From positions 1,651,501-1,715,500 of the forward strand of contig NZ_CP092415.1 in assembly GCF_023716465.1 (NCBI RefSeq): a stretch of 64,000 nt of DNA, read 5' to 3'. Numbering within the stretch: position 1 is the stretch's first letter; each line of letters begins with the position of its first letter. The translations under genes were made by a program, and so were the position numbers. The notes beneath the pieces are model-generated. The model was not told where the DNA came from. It worked only from the letters and a program-made list of their open reading frames with translations, and ran no database searches. This DNA is from Flagellimonas marinaquae. Lineage in GTDB: Bacteria; Bacteroidota; Bacteroidia; Flavobacteriales; Flavobacteriaceae. Positions 17,050 through 27,066 of the stretch are shown here, in pieces.

Positions 17050-17078
17050 TGGCAGTAGTCCAGCGGGCAGTAGGCAGT
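17050..17078 (+). repeat. Degenerate GGCAGT heptad array
   Basis: Units TGGCAGT (17050), AGTCCAG (17057), CGGGCAGT (17064, one base longer) and AGGCAGT (17072) follow each other directly, 8 nt after the DUF2480 stop. The last repeated base is followed by ATGCTGCTG. Confidence 0.45.
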
Positions 17079-17178
17079 ATGCTGCTGACACCAATTTCAC
17101 GAATTATCACCAATAGGACTCTTTGTCAATTCGAACGTCGTGAAGCACCTTTTTTATCTATTAAATAAGCCTGTCATT

Positions 17179-17220
17179 GTCATTTCGAGCTGTCGCGCTA
17201 AGTATCGCTCAGTCGTAAAA
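17179..17220. repeat. Relic of the GTCATTTCGA dispersed repeat
   Basis: GTCATTTCGAGC at 17179-17190 followed by GCTAAG and GCTCAGTCG segments resembles the left half of the 127-bp element at 57324-57450. The right end is missing. Confidence 0.4.
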
Positions 17221-17364
17221 GCAGTAAGATTTTTGTAAATGAAATAGGATGAAGTTGTTTTCTACAACGCAGTATTCATTGCTCATTGATTTGACAAGAA
17301 TTATACTTATTATCATTATTGTCCTTAACAACTTTAAACATTCATTTCTAGAGTTTTATATCAA

Positions 17365-17392
17365 AAATCTAACATCTGATGACTGATTTCTG
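17365..17392 (+). repeat. Degenerate heptad array, second nnnWCTR copy
   Basis: Four in-phase units: AAATCTA (17365), ACATCTG (17372), ATGACTG (17379) and ATTTCTG (17386). The first two units are identical to those at 16518-16531. Confidence 0.5.
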
Positions 17393-17423
17393 TATTGATA
17401 ATACTTTAGAAAGTGACTTTTCT

Positions 17424-17431
17424 TATTTTTG
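17424..17431 (+). promoter_or_regulatory. -7 promoter element of the DUF3078 gene
   Basis: TATTTTTG at 17424-17431 fits TANNTTTG and ends 26 nt before the ATG at 17458. The nearest TTG upstream (17395) is 26 nt away, longer than usual. Confidence 0.4.
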
Positions 17432-17457
17432 CGGGTCTTAACACTAAACTCCATACT

Positions 17458-18390
17458 ATGAAAAAACTGTTTTTTACAGCTATGTCCCTTTTTGTATTTG
17501 TGTCTGCTTCGGCACAGACAGCTGAGGAACTAAAATCAGAAATTGCCCCGAAAAAAGATTCCATTGCGGCTATTCAGGCAAGGGTGGATGCCCTACAGGC
17601 AAAACTGGATGCTCTTCCCGGATGGAAAATCGGTGCTTTTGGAACTATTGGTGGAAGCATTTCCGAATTTAATAATTGGTTTGCCCAGGGCATTCCAAAT
17701 AACTCTGCCGGAAACATAGGTTTTACCGTTAATGCATTTGCCAACCTTCAAGAGGAAAAATTCTTTTGGCGTAATGCGGCCAACATAAACCTTGCTTGGG
17801 TAAAGTTGGATGATAAGGACGATCCTACGGACGACGATAGCTTCCGACAGGCTACAGATGTTTTTAATATATCATCATTGTACGGTAGAAAACTGAGCGA
17901 AAAATTTGCGATTTCCGGCTTAATGGAATATCGTACTACCATATTAAGCAACTTTAACGATCCAGGTTACTTGGATTTAGGGGTTGGTGCTACTTGGACG
18001 CCCATACCCGATTTAATAGTTGTAATGCACCCTCTCAACTATAACTTTGTGTTCAGTGATGAGGATACCATTTTTGAATCTTCTATGGGTGCCAAGATTG
18101 TTGCCGATTACACCAAACAGATTGGAGCAGTTAGTTTTAAGAGCAACCTTTCCATGTTCCAAAGTTACAAGAGCGGTGATTACAGTAACTGGACCTGGAC
18201 GAACTCTTTTAGCTATACATTATGGAAAATGATTGGGGTTGGTTTCGATTTTGGGTTAAGAAACAACAAGCAAGAAACCTTGAACTATGTTCTGAACAAT
18301 GCCCCAACGCCAGATCCTACAGCAACTTTTGAAAGTATAGATAACGAACTACAAACGTATTGGACTTTAGGATTGAGCTATAAGTTCTAA
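17458..18390 (+). CDS. DUF3078 family exported protein
   Basis: A 310-residue protein with a signal peptide (MKKLFFTAMSLFVFVSASAQ, residues 1-20), a short coiled segment (AAIQARVDALQAKLDAL), then alternating short strands with aromatic residues. This pattern and the C-terminal LGLSYKF, ending in phenylalanine, suggest an outer-membrane beta-barrel, as for other DUF3078 proteins. The start at 17458 places the signal peptide at the N-terminus; a frame from 17413 would begin upstream of the promoter element. Function unknown. A strong terminator follows. Confidence 0.88.
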   Translation: MKKLFFTAMSLFVFVSASAQTAEELKSEIAPKKDSIAAIQARVDALQAKLDALPGWKIGAFGTIGGSISEFNNWFAQGIPNNSAGNIGFTVNAFANLQEEKFFWRNAANINLAWVKLDDKDDPTDDDSFRQATDVFNISSLYGRKLSEKFAISGLMEYRTTILSNFNDPGYLDLGVGATWTPIPDLIVVMHPLNYNFVFSDEDTIFESSMGAKIVADYTKQIGAVSFKSNLSMFQSYKSGDYSNWTWTNSFSYTLWKMIGVGFDFGLRNNKQETLNYVLNNAPTPDPTATFESIDNELQTYWTLGLSYKF

Positions 18391-18410
18391 AAACAAGCAG
18401 AAGTAAAAGT

Positions 18411-18437
18411 AAAAGCCGGACAATTGTCCGGCTTTTT
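18411..18437 (+). terminator. Rho-independent terminator after the DUF3078 gene
   Basis: AAGCCGGAC pairs with GTCCGGCTT around the AATT centre, with A-runs on the left and TTTTT on the right. Because of its symmetry it could also act on leftward transcripts. Confidence 0.9.
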
Positions 18438-18483
18438 AGCTAATGGTTAGATTGCCCCACTAGAGGGGTAGATCCATTAAAAA

Positions 18484-19188
18484 TTATTCTAAACCAAAAT
18501 ATGTGGCCACAGCGTTGTAATCCGAAGTATCTACTCCAGCAGCTTTTAGTTCTGCCATTATATCATTGCTTCCGTTTTTATTGCCCAATGTAGAATGTTC
18601 GATGGCAATAATTGTAAGAGAAAAATACTCAGCAATAGGTACAACATATGGCGAGTCATCAGAAGTATTAAAAAAGCTTAACTCACCATCTCCATTACCT
18701 TCATTATAATAGATTCTTGCGTAGTGGTCATTGTTTATAAGGTGACCTGGAACCGGGTACATATTAAGGCTTGCGCTTTTTAGATAAAAAAGGAAAGAAT
18801 AATTTGGCAATTCTTCCACAGGAATCCCAGTTATTTGATCAATTTGAAATTGATAAATACTTCCAATAGAAACGTCTTGAATAAAGAGATCCTCTATTGC
18901 TATAACATTCGCATTTCCATCTTCACCTTGCTCTCCACTTTCGCCTTGGCAGTCCTGTGCATCAAAATTCCCATCTTGGTTAATATCCTCATCCGCATCT
19001 CCAATACCATTTCCATTAAGGTCCCAACAGCTAATTCCATCGTCTCCAGCTGGACCTTGTGGTCCTGGAACTGTACTATCTGCACCGGGATCTCCTTGCG
19101 GTCCAGTTTCACCATCCTCGCCGCTGCAGGATGTCATAATCATTGCCATGGAAAGCATGGCCATACATACTAATTTTAAAGATTTCAT
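18484..19188 (-). CDS. Collagen-like lipoprotein with a calcium-binding-type loop
   Basis: A 234-residue protein. A lipoprotein signal ends in MIMTSC (Cys21). Gly-X-Y triplets follow directly (ETGPQGDPGAD and PGPQGPAGDDG, about residues 26-51). Next is an aspartate/asparagine-rich segment, DLNGNGIGDADEDINQDG (about 56-73), resembling thrombospondin type 3 or EF-hand calcium loops, with cysteines at CWD and QDCQ that could pair. The remaining 140 residues are a globular domain I do not recognise. Predicted to be outer-membrane anchored. The DSTV stretch breaks the collagen phase. Confidence 0.8.
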   Translation of the reverse strand: MKSLKLVCMAMLSMAMIMTSCSGEDGETGPQGDPGADSTVPGPQGPAGDDGISCWDLNGNGIGDADEDINQDGNFDAQDCQGESGEQGEDGNANVIAIEDLFIQDVSIGSIYQFQIDQITGIPVEELPNYSFLFYLKSASLNMYPVPGHLINNDHYARIYYNEGNGDGELSFFNTSDDSPYVVPIAEYFSLTIIAIEHSTLGNKNGSNDIMAELKAAGVDTSDYNAVATYFGLE

Positions 19189-19223
19189 AATTTTTTGTTT
19201 TTAAATTAGGGTTATTAATGCAT

Positions 19224-19231
19224 CAAAAGTA
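19224..19231 (-). promoter_or_regulatory. -7 promoter element of the collagen-like lipoprotein gene
   Basis: TACTTTTG on the reverse strand (19231-19224) fits TANNTTTG and lies 35 nt upstream of the ATG. No clear -33 match. Confidence 0.35.
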
Positions 19232-19357
19232 TGGTAGGAAAATGGGGTGATTTTACCCTAATTAACGTAGACAGGCCACCATTTGATGGATGATGCTTAT
19301 CAATTGATGTAATATTTATATTGTAAGTATTTTCTTTCTATTTTGTTTCAGCAAAAT

Positions 19358-19379
19358 AAAAAAGCCCCGGAACGGGGCC
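19358..19379 (-). terminator. Terminator of the 516-aa exported protein gene
   Basis: GCCCCGGAACGGGGC (19364-19378) forms a six- to seven-pair GC-rich hairpin. On the reverse strand it is followed by six T, placing it as the leftward terminator 29 nt after the stop codon at 19408. Confidence 0.88.
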
Positions 19380-19407
19380 ATTGTTTTATCTATATTAAAG
19401 AGTGTTT

Positions 19408-20958
19408 TTATTTAAAATCCACCTTTACCAATTGTTTCCTGCCTCCTCGTTTGGCATAGAAAAGCATTTTATCATCCATCTCGTCCTTTAGTGGTTTGGA
19501 GACCATGAGAGGCAATCTTGCTTCTTGTTGGTCTATTATTTTTTCATAATCCATTACCCCGTTTTGATCCAAAGAGATCATGAACACATTCCGGTTTCTA
19601 CTAAACCCTTGTTTAAAGATCAAGCGTTCGTTATTGATCAATTGTGGGTTTTCTGCAGCAGTGCAGATAAAGAAGTAGGTATTCCCGTTTTTGCTATACG
19701 AACTGTAGGAGGCATAGGCTCCATCGCCTTGGGTAACTTCGGTCTTGTTGATGTTCCGTGCCCACTCCATATTGCCGTTCGCATCTAGTTTTACGCTCAC
19801 AATATCGTTGTGGTGATAGCGTTCTATCTTGATCCGCTGACCGGCTCCGGTGGTTTCCAATCCGGAAGTAACAAAATACTCTTCGGCATTAAAGAAGATT
19901 TCTTGTTCGTCCGTTACTTCAACCCCCTTAAAAACAAGGTTCTTGATGTCCTTATCTTCTTCACGGCCAAACTTATCGTCCATAAACTGTTGGGAGAATG
20001 GGTTGTATATCTGCGATTGGATCGTTAAACTGTTCGGGGCAACATCGAAATAAGCGATACCGTTGTACCTATTATCCTTTCTATCCGAATAAAAGCCTAC
20101 GCAAATCAATTTACCTTTATTAAGAACGGGATACAATGCTTCTGGATACTTGCCCGGATCCACAAAGGATTGTGTTTGACTGCCATATTGAGATACTTTG
20201 ATCAACTCGTATTGGAACTTTCTTTCGTCTACCCTAAAGCGTCGCTTTTTAAAGTAGGCCTTTCCCACTATATAAGCTGTTTGTAGATCGGGAGAGAAAG
20301 CCACGTTCTCGAAGGCATAGTTTTTTTCTTCTATCTCATCGGAAAAATCATATTCGAATTTTTTGTTGAGCGCGGTATCGAACATATGGATCATATGTTT
20401 ATTGCTCTTTCCTTTTTTATGATGCGTACTGATCACAAAACCGGTTTTATCCTCGTTAAAAAGAATGGCCGTGGTAAATCCGCGCGAAAAATCACGATTG
20501 TAATAATTTTTTCCCACGGGGTCGCTTACTTCTGCCGATGCGATCGACAGTAACTTTTTTTCCTTAAAATTAAAAGCAATGGTTGGACTGCTATGCGCCC
20601 AATATTCATACTCTCCCTTTAGCGGGTTGTAATTTAAAAATAGAAGATGCAACTGCCCATTTTTAAGGAAGCCGTTTACAAAATCCAGCCCCTTGAGTTT
20701 GTAGTTATATTCGGAAACCAATTGTAGATCGCTATTATACTTTTCGATCAAATAGCCCTTTGGTTTAAGAATGAGCCCTTGGTAATAGGATCGGACCAAA
20801 ATGTATCCTCCCGAGTCGTCCTCTTCTATGGCGACTAGATTGGAGTAGCGATAGCGATCCTTATATTTTTCTCCAAAATCGTAGGATACGGGCATTTTTT
20901 GGGCATTTACAAACATGCCCAAAATTGTACAAAAAAGTAGTAAGAAAGTTTTTCTCAT
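19408..20958 (-). CDS. Exported protein of unknown function, 516 aa
   Basis: A signal peptide (MRKTFLLLFCTILGMFVNAQ, residues 1-20) precedes about 496 residues made mostly of beta strands with repeated aromatic and charged positions (for example GYILVRSYYQGLILKPKGYL, LICVGFYSDRKDNRYNGIAY, KNGNTYFFICTAAENP). This resembles a propeller built from kelch- or YVTN-like blades, but no repeat signature is clear. It is flanked by its own terminator and ends 24 nt before the enoyl-CoA hydratase stop region upstream. I do not recognise the family. Confidence 0.8.
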   Translation of the reverse strand: MRKTFLLLFCTILGMFVNAQKMPVSYDFGEKYKDRYRYSNLVAIEEDDSGGYILVRSYYQGLILKPKGYLIEKYNSDLQLVSEYNYKLKGLDFVNGFLKNGQLHLLFLNYNPLKGEYEYWAHSSPTIAFNFKEKKLLSIASAEVSDPVGKNYYNRDFSRGFTTAILFNEDKTGFVISTHHKKGKSNKHMIHMFDTALNKKFEYDFSDEIEEKNYAFENVAFSPDLQTAYIVGKAYFKKRRFRVDERKFQYELIKVSQYGSQTQSFVDPGKYPEALYPVLNKGKLICVGFYSDRKDNRYNGIAYFDVAPNSLTIQSQIYNPFSQQFMDDKFGREEDKDIKNLVFKGVEVTDEQEIFFNAEEYFVTSGLETTGAGQRIKIERYHHNDIVSVKLDANGNMEWARNINKTEVTQGDGAYASYSSYSKNGNTYFFICTAAENPQLINNERLIFKQGFSRNRNVFMISLDQNGVMDYEKIIDQQEARLPLMVSKPLKDEMDDKMLFYAKRGGRKQLVKVDFK

Positions 20959-20982
20959 GATCTGGCTTGGTTAGGCCAATGG

Positions 20983-21765
20983 TCATGATCCGGGGAAATC
21001 GGCTTTACGTTTTTCCAAAAATGCTGATGTACCTTCTTTAAAATCGTCGGTTCCAAAGCAATGGCCAAAAGCATCGATCTCCACAGAATAGCCATCGGCG
21101 TCATACTTAAAACCAGCATTTACGGCTTTTATTGCGTGTTTTATGGCAACTGAGGAATTATTCGATATCCTGCTTGCTATTTTTGTACAAAAGGGCAACA
21201 GTTCTTCCGAAGAAACCACATGGTTCACTAATCCGTAACCAAAGGCCTTGTCCGAATCTATCATTCCGGCCGTCATAATCATTTCCATGGCCCTCCCTTT
21301 TCCTATCAATTGCGGCAATCGTTGCGTTCCGCCGTAGCCTGGGATCAAACCTAAGGAAACCTCGGGCAAACCCATTCGTGCATTGCTACTGGCCACTCTA
21401 AAATGGCATGCCATGGCCAATTCCAATCCGCCGCCCAGGGCAAAGCCGTTAATGGCCGCTATTACGGGAGTGGATAGATTTTCCACAAAATCGAACAGCG
21501 TACGCTGGCCTGTAGCTGCAAGTTGACGCCCTTCCTTAACCGAAAACTCGGCGAACTCCGAAATATCGGCACCTGCCACAAAGGCCTTTTCCCCACTTCC
21601 GGTTATTATGATCGCCTTTATATCCTTGTCTTCTTCCAATTCTTTGAACGCAACATGTAACTCCTCTATGGTCCTTTTGTTGAGCGCGTTCAATTTTTTT
21701 GGCCTGTTTATGGTAATTGTGGCCAAATTGTTTTCTTCTTCAATGTAAATGTTCTCGAAGTCCAT
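20983..21765 (-). CDS. Enoyl-CoA hydratase/isomerase family protein
   Basis: A 260-residue crotonase-fold protein, predicted to hydrate trans-2-enoyl-CoA in beta-oxidation or amino-acid breakdown. The oxyanion-hole segments are FVAGADISEF (about residues 64-73) and NGFALGGGLELAMAC (about 108-122). Both catalytic glutamates of true hydratases are present, in GGLELAMAC and LPEVSLGLIPGYGGTQRLP. The start at 21765 (MDFENIYIEE) gives the family's short N-terminus. It is 26 nt downstream of the sensor kinase gene. Confidence 0.92.
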   Translation of the reverse strand: MDFENIYIEEENNLATITINRPKKLNALNKRTIEELHVAFKELEEDKDIKAIIITGSGEKAFVAGADISEFAEFSVKEGRQLAATGQRTLFDFVENLSTPVIAAINGFALGGGLELAMACHFRVASSNARMGLPEVSLGLIPGYGGTQRLPQLIGKGRAMEMIMTAGMIDSDKAFGYGLVNHVVSSEELLPFCTKIASRISNNSSVAIKHAIKAVNAGFKYDADGYSVEIDAFGHCFGTDDFKEGTSAFLEKRKADFPGS

Positions 21766-21791
21766 GTTTGCTATAAATTTGAAATGGTCTA

Positions 21792-23261
21792 TTAATTTTT
21801 CCGTTCTGTACTTTGCTCTTTTGGGAACCTTACACAAAAAACTGTCCCCTTGCCTACTTGAGAAGTAAAGGTAATGGTTCCGCCATAGTTTTCCACAATG
21901 TTCTTTACCATTCCCAGGCCCAAACCTGTTCCGCTTGACTTTGTAGTGAACTTTGGTTCATAGATCTTGTGCTTAAATTCTTCCGATATACCTATGCCGT
22001 TGTCCGCTACCGAAATTTTTACTTCGGGACCATCAGTTGCAACGGTCACTAATATTCGTGGGGAGTCTACCCCGGGTACTGCCTGTATGGCATTTTTCAC
22101 CAAATTGGTAATTACCCTGATCAGCTGTGTTCTATCCAGTTTGGCAACGATTTCCTCTTCGTCCGCTATAAAATGAATATAATCCTCGTTAAAGATCTCC
22201 AAGGCCAGCTTCACAACTTTTACCACGTTCAAGGTTTCGTTCTGTTGGGCCGGCATATCTGCAAAACTGGAGAATGCCGTGGCGATATTGCTCATGGTAT
22301 CTATCTGCTGGATCAACGTTTTGGAAAACTCTTTCAGTTTTTCGTGGATGTCTGGGTCGTTGGGGTCAAATTTGCGTTCAAAACTCTGTACGGTAAGGCG
22401 CAAGGGTGTTAATGGGTTTTTTATCTCGTGCGCTACCTGTTTGGCCATTTCCCGCCATGCCTGTTCCCGCTCGCTCCGAGCCAATTTTACGGCGCTTTCC
22501 TCAAGCTCATCGATCATTCGGTTGTACGAATCCACCAATTTTTCTATTTCTTCGCCCGGACGATCTAAATAGATTTTTTCATTTTCCTGGGTAAGATTGG
22601 TCCGGTTCATTTTATCGGATATCGCCTGCAAGGACCGTGTAATGTATTTTGATATGAAATAGGCAAGAATTATGGCCGCAATCAACATTAACACATATAC
22701 CATTCCCAACCTGAAAAGAAATTCCTTCAATTCCATATTATTGAAGGTGTTATCCTCAAAATAAGGTAAGTGCAAAATACCAATGGGCTTAAATTTTAGG
22801 TCGTGGATGTAGGTGTAGGTGGATTGATAGTTATCCCCTGCAGCTCTTTTTTCCTCAACAAACCGTGTTTCTCCACTTCCTCTTAAAAAGTTGAGTATCT
22901 CGGCATCCAAGCACGTTGCAAATGTGTTCGAATCAAAACTGGGCCTTGAGTTTTTGACCAGATTGCCTTCCAGATCGTATATATTGAAATTTACGTTTTG
23001 AATATTGGCTATCTTGTAAATGTCCTCACTAAAAATAAGATGAAGATTTTCGGTAGTAACCGGGTAGGTGGTCTCTTTTAAGGTGTAATTGATACTTTTG
23101 ATCAATTGCTCCTCCTTACGTTCCAATCTTTCGTTATGGTAATCGTCCCCTTGTTCCTTATATTGGTAAACCGTAACCCCGGCTATAAGTACAGAGGCAA
23201 CCACTACCAAGGTGATCATGGCAAAGAAAATACGTGATCGTAAGGATAGTTTTCTAAACAA
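21792..23261 (-). CDS. Membrane sensor histidine kinase (NtrY-like architecture)
   Basis: A 489-residue kinase. Two membrane segments (about residues 12-30 and 184-206) enclose an extracytoplasmic sensing domain of about 150 residues. A HAMP-like linker with SLQAISDKMNRTNL follows. The phospho-acceptor histidine is in AKQVAHEIKNPLTPLRL, the NtrY/WalK-like H-box. The ATPase domain has the N-box NLVKNAIQAVP, G1 DNGIGISEE and G2 GTGLGLGMVKNIVENYGG. No response regulator is encoded nearby, so it is an orphan. Ligand and partner are unknown. Confidence 0.92.
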   Translation of the reverse strand: MFRKLSLRSRIFFAMITLVVVASVLIAGVTVYQYKEQGDDYHNERLERKEEQLIKSINYTLKETTYPVTTENLHLIFSEDIYKIANIQNVNFNIYDLEGNLVKNSRPSFDSNTFATCLDAEILNFLRGSGETRFVEEKRAAGDNYQSTYTYIHDLKFKPIGILHLPYFEDNTFNNMELKEFLFRLGMVYVLMLIAAIILAYFISKYITRSLQAISDKMNRTNLTQENEKIYLDRPGEEIEKLVDSYNRMIDELEESAVKLARSEREQAWREMAKQVAHEIKNPLTPLRLTVQSFERKFDPNDPDIHEKLKEFSKTLIQQIDTMSNIATAFSSFADMPAQQNETLNVVKVVKLALEIFNEDYIHFIADEEEIVAKLDRTQLIRVITNLVKNAIQAVPGVDSPRILVTVATDGPEVKISVADNGIGISEEFKHKIYEPKFTTKSSGTGLGLGMVKNIVENYGGTITFTSQVGKGTVFCVRFPKEQSTERKN

Positions 23262-23333
23262 GCTCGCTTGATTTAATGATAAATTTACGCAATTATCGAG
23301 CCAAGTCGAGATATATCCACGGCAGTTTTACGT

Positions 23334-23879
23334 TTAGGCATTGGGGTTTCTTTCCCGCACTTTCTTGTACCATCGTATTCCCAACATCAACAATATCATC
23401 AATAAAAACATGCCCACAATACCGTAAATCCAATTGAAGGCGCTTTTTAAGACTACCAAAAAAACGACCGCAAAAAGAATAAGGGTCGCCACTTCGTTCC
23501 AGATTCGCATAAACTTTGAGGTGTACTTTACTTCATCGTGTTGCAACTGTTTAAATATTTGATGACACTTAAAATGATACCCAAAAAGCAAGGCCACAAA
23601 GGCAAGTTTTACATGCATCCAAGGTTGTTGTAGCCATGCCGGCATTAAAATTAAGAGCCAAATGGCCGTAAGCGTGCAAATAATTGCAGAGGGCCATGTG
23701 ATGATGTACCACAACCTTTTGGTCATTAATTTTAACTGTTCGGATAAAATTTCTTTATCCGGTGACGGTTTTTGCCAAGCCTCAATATGATAAATAAAAA
23801 GCCTTGGAATATAAAAAAGCCCGGCAAACCAAGTTACCACAAATATGAGGTGCAACGATTTTATATAAGGATACAGCAA
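23334..23879 (-). CDS. hemJ: Protoporphyrinogen oxidase HemJ (CopD-like membrane protein)
   Basis: A 181-residue membrane protein with four or five hydrophobic helices. The opening YPYIKSLHLIFVVTWFAGLF (His10), the middle LTAIWLLILMPAWLQQPWMH and the KLAFVALLFGYHFKCH segment fit the HemJ family. HemJ oxidises protoporphyrinogen IX to protoporphyrin IX, the step before ferrochelatase, in bacteria lacking HemG and HemY. No other protoporphyrinogen oxidase is seen among the haem genes in this window, which supports the call. It is 18 nt downstream of the propeller protein gene. Confidence 0.85.
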   Translation of the reverse strand: MLYPYIKSLHLIFVVTWFAGLFYIPRLFIYHIEAWQKPSPDKEILSEQLKLMTKRLWYIITWPSAIICTLTAIWLLILMPAWLQQPWMHVKLAFVALLFGYHFKCHQIFKQLQHDEVKYTSKFMRIWNEVATLILFAVVFLVVLKSAFNWIYGIVGMFLLMILLMLGIRWYKKVRERNPNA

Positions 23880-23897
23880 TAGATCTACGTTTTAATT

Positions 23898-26800
23898 TTA
23901 CAGTTGAATGGCACCAATGCCATTCTCCCAAAGTTTGGTGTTAAAATTAGGGATTTCTGTTTGTATTAAAGTTTCTGCCCGTTGTTTTAATCCGATCCAT
24001 TGGGCATCCAACTCTGCTTTTCTATCTTTTGATGGTTGATTGATCTGTGGCAGTTCACTGTTGCTTTGGTTCATCACAAAAAGATACTCCGCAGTAAACT
24101 TGTTGGGAAAATTCTCCACATCGTCATACGCTTGGGATTTACGTTGCACCATATCCTGGTCCCAAAATTTTAGTTTATCCGACAAGTCTTGCCCTTCTTG
24201 TTTTAACCCTTCATTGTCCATATCCTTGATCAGTGCTCCCAATTGATCTTGTACTTTTTTTAGCTGGTTCACTCTATTGTGCATCTCGGTTACCTTGGCC
24301 TCAAAATCGTTCATGATCGCATCGTATTCCGCAAAACGTTCCTTGCTTATGTTTGTTTCTGGTGTTGGGATTACCGTTCCTTGCACGGTAACCACTTCAT
24401 CTCCTGCCTTAAGTTTGATGGTGTACTCCCCCGGAGGCACTTTATGGCCGGTAAAATTGGCTTCGATATAAACGCCCGGAACACCCGGAACTATTGGCGT
24501 TTTTAAATCCCACACAAAACGGTTCAAGCCTTTATCGGTCCCCAGAACCGGAGCAGGCGGGGCACCCCCACCATTATGGGGAATATAACCAGGGTCTTTT
24601 TTTGATGTAAAACTCCGTACCACTTTCCCTTGTGTGTTCGTAATTTCCATAGTTACTTCGGATGAATCCATTTGTTTTGGGAGATGGTAATAGATTACCA
24701 TTCCATTAGCTGGGTTTACCCCCTCAAAAGGGTTGGTACCGCTCAAACTTTTAGAATTACTGTTCATTGCACTGCCCCAAGAGCCAAAAATGGCCTCTTC
24801 TGGTTGGTAAAGCCCCAGACTTTGTGGACTACCATTGTATTGCGACAGGGTAGTAATATTATCCAAGATCCAAAAGCTTCTGCCCGATGTGGCCACGATC
24901 AAGTCCCCTCGGTGCACTTTTAAATCGGTGATGGGTGTCTTGGGTAGATTCAATTGCAAGGGCTCCCACATTTTACCATCGTTCCAAGAAACATACAATC
25001 CTTTTTCGGTGCCGGCATATAATAGTCCTTTTTGTTCCAAATCCTCACGGACCACTCGGGTAAATGCGCCATATGGTATGCCATTGCTGATGTTTGTCCA
25101 GTTTTTTCCGTAATCGGTGCTTTTGTACAGGGCGGGGGTGTAATCGTTGAACTTGTAGCGGGTCGTGGCAATATAAATAGTACCAGGATTGTGTGGGGAT
25201 ACTTCGATGGCGTTGACCAAACATTCCTTTAACCCCTTTGGGGTTATATTTTGCCAAGTCTCTCCGCCATTTTTGGTAATATGTACCAAACCGTCATCAC
25301 TTCCTGTAATTAAAACGCCCTTTTCATGTGGCGATTCAATAATATAGGCCAAGGTTCCATAGTTTTCAGCGCCTACTGCTTCGTTGGTGTATGGACCTCC
25401 TCCTTTTCCTTGGAGTGCATCTTGGTCTCTGGTAAGGTCTGGTGAAATTTCTTCCCAAGTTACTCCATTATCCCGTGTTCTCAGTACCAATTGTGCTCCA
25501 TGATAAAATGTTCCCGGCTCGTGTTTAGACCATATGATCGGTGCATTCCAATTGTACAAGTATTTCATGTCGCGGGCATCCCTGCCCAAGTATTGAATTG
25601 GGGCCGCCATAACCTTGCTGGACATTTTGGTTTCCATGTCCAACAACTCTATTGTGCCTAAATAACTTCCTCCCATCACATACCTCGGATCGTCGGGATC
25701 AAAGGCCAAAAATGCACTTTCGCCTCCTGCGGAATAATGCCAATCTTCTTGGTTGATGCTCCATCTGCCCAACGAAAGACTTGCAATTTTCACCGAGGTA
25801 TTGTCCTGCTGTCCTCCATAAATGTTGTAGGGGAATAGGTTGTCCGTATTGATTCGATAGAATTGAGCCGTGGGCATATTGTCCAATGTGGACCAATCCT
25901 TTCCGTAGTTAAAGGTTATGGCCGCACCTCCATCGTTGGCCATCACCATATTTTTGGAATTATCGGGGTTGAACCACAGATCATGGGTGTCGCCATGGGG
26001 CACAGAGATAGTCTCCCAAGTTTTCCCACCATCTTCGGAACGTAGCATAGGTGCACTTAACACATATACGGTATTTTCGTTGTTGGGATCGGCAAAGACC
26101 TCAATATAGTACCAGGCGCGTTGCACCAATCTGTTATCACCGCTCACCATATGCCAGCTCTCCCCTGCATTGTTCGATACAAACAAACCGCCTTTGTCTT
26201 GATTGGAATCGCTCTCGATCAAAGCATATACCTTTTCAGAATTTGCAGGACTTACGCTAATGGCCATTTTGCCTTTTTCTTCTGGCAGGCCTTTGGTCAT
26301 CTCTTGCCAAGTATTTCCTCCATCGGTGCTTTTGTAGAGACCACTGCCCGGTCCACCGCTAATTACGATATTGGGTTTACGCTGGTGTTCCCACATAGCC
26401 GCATACAGAATCATTGGGTTGTTTGCGTCCATTGAAAGTTCGGCAGCTCCCGTACCTTCGTTTACATAAAGGATTTTCTCCCATGTTTTTCCGCCATCCA
26501 TAGAACGGTAAACCCCTCTTTCGGGGTTCGGCGCATATAATGCTCCTTGTGCGGCAACATATACAATTTCAGGGTTTGTTGGATGAATTATTATCCGTGA
26601 AATATGTTGAGTTTTTTCCAGGCCGAGCTTTACCCATGTTTTTCCAGCATCGTTGGACCTATATACACCGTCTCCATAAGATGTCATTACACCTCGTGGA
26701 GCATGTTCTCCCATCCCACAGTACACAATATTGGGATTGGATCGGGAAACCGAAACTGCTCCCACGGAGCCCATTTCAAAATAACCATCGGAAATGTTTT

Positions 26801-27023
26801 CCCATTTGCCGCCGGCATTACTGGTTTTCCACAATCCTCCACCAGTAGTTCCCATATAATAGGTAAGTGGGTCTCCAACTACACCGCTAGCGGTAACAGA
26901 CCGACCACCACGAAATGGGCCGATGTTCCTAAATTTCATGGGTTCAAAATAATCGTTGGCGGTCTGGGCGAATGCTAGCGTCCCAAAAACCCTGCATAAC
27001 AGAAAAAGAAGTCCTTTTTTCAT
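23898..27023 (-). CDS. Exported VPS10/sortilin-like Asp-box propeller protein (copy 1)
   Basis: A 1041-residue protein with a signal peptide (ending TLAFAQ, about residue 20). The family opening [18 protein letters not shown] is followed by a long stretch of Asp-box motifs (S/T-x-D-x-G-x-T-W): [65 protein letters not shown]. These build two large beta propellers of the VPS10/sortilin or sialidase type. A C-terminal coiled segment (about 900-1010) follows. Predicted periplasmic or cell-surface. Substrate unknown; glycosidase activity should not be assumed. Confidence 0.85.
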   Translation of the reverse strand: MKKGLLFLLCRVFGTLAFAQTANDYFEPMKFRNIGPFRGGRSVTASGVVGDPLTYYMGTTGGGLWKTSNAGGKWENISDGYFEMGSVGAVSVSRSNPNIVYCGMGEHAPRGVMTSYGDGVYRSNDAGKTWVKLGLEKTQHISRIIIHPTNPEIVYVAAQGALYAPNPERGVYRSMDGGKTWEKILYVNEGTGAAELSMDANNPMILYAAMWEHQRKPNIVISGGPGSGLYKSTDGGNTWQEMTKGLPEEKGKMAISVSPANSEKVYALIESDSNQDKGGLFVSNNAGESWHMVSGDNRLVQRAWYYIEVFADPNNENTVYVLSAPMLRSEDGGKTWETISVPHGDTHDLWFNPDNSKNMVMANDGGAAITFNYGKDWSTLDNMPTAQFYRINTDNLFPYNIYGGQQDNTSVKIASLSLGRWSINQEDWHYSAGGESAFLAFDPDDPRYVMGGSYLGTIELLDMETKMSSKVMAAPIQYLGRDARDMKYLYNWNAPIIWSKHEPGTFYHGAQLVLRTRDNGVTWEEISPDLTRDQDALQGKGGGPYTNEAVGAENYGTLAYIIESPHEKGVLITGSDDGLVHITKNGGETWQNITPKGLKECLVNAIEVSPHNPGTIYIATTRYKFNDYTPALYKSTDYGKNWTNISNGIPYGAFTRVVREDLEQKGLLYAGTEKGLYVSWNDGKMWEPLQLNLPKTPITDLKVHRGDLIVATSGRSFWILDNITTLSQYNGSPQSLGLYQPEEAIFGSWGSAMNSNSKSLSGTNPFEGVNPANGMVIYYHLPKQMDSSEVTMEITNTQGKVVRSFTSKKDPGYIPHNGGGAPPAPVLGTDKGLNRFVWDLKTPIVPGVPGVYIEANFTGHKVPPGEYTIKLKAGDEVVTVQGTVIPTPETNISKERFAEYDAIMNDFEAKVTEMHNRVNQLKKVQDQLGALIKDMDNEGLKQEGQDLSDKLKFWDQDMVQRKSQAYDDVENFPNKFTAEYLFVMNQSNSELPQINQPSKDRKAELDAQWIGLKQRAETLIQTEIPNFNTKLWENGIGAIQL

Positions 27024-27066
27024 GGTAAATGCTGGTTTGTTTAAGAAGTATGGTAGTCTAAAAAAA

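Larger units (their letters stand above)
17042..17457. other. 416-nt intergenic region with repeats, no gene
   Basis: No convincing open frame. It holds a GGCAGT heptad array (17050-17078), a relic of the GTCATTTCGA repeat family (17179-17220), a second nnnWCTR heptad array (17365-17392) and a promoter element for the next gene (17424-17431). Confidence 0.7.
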
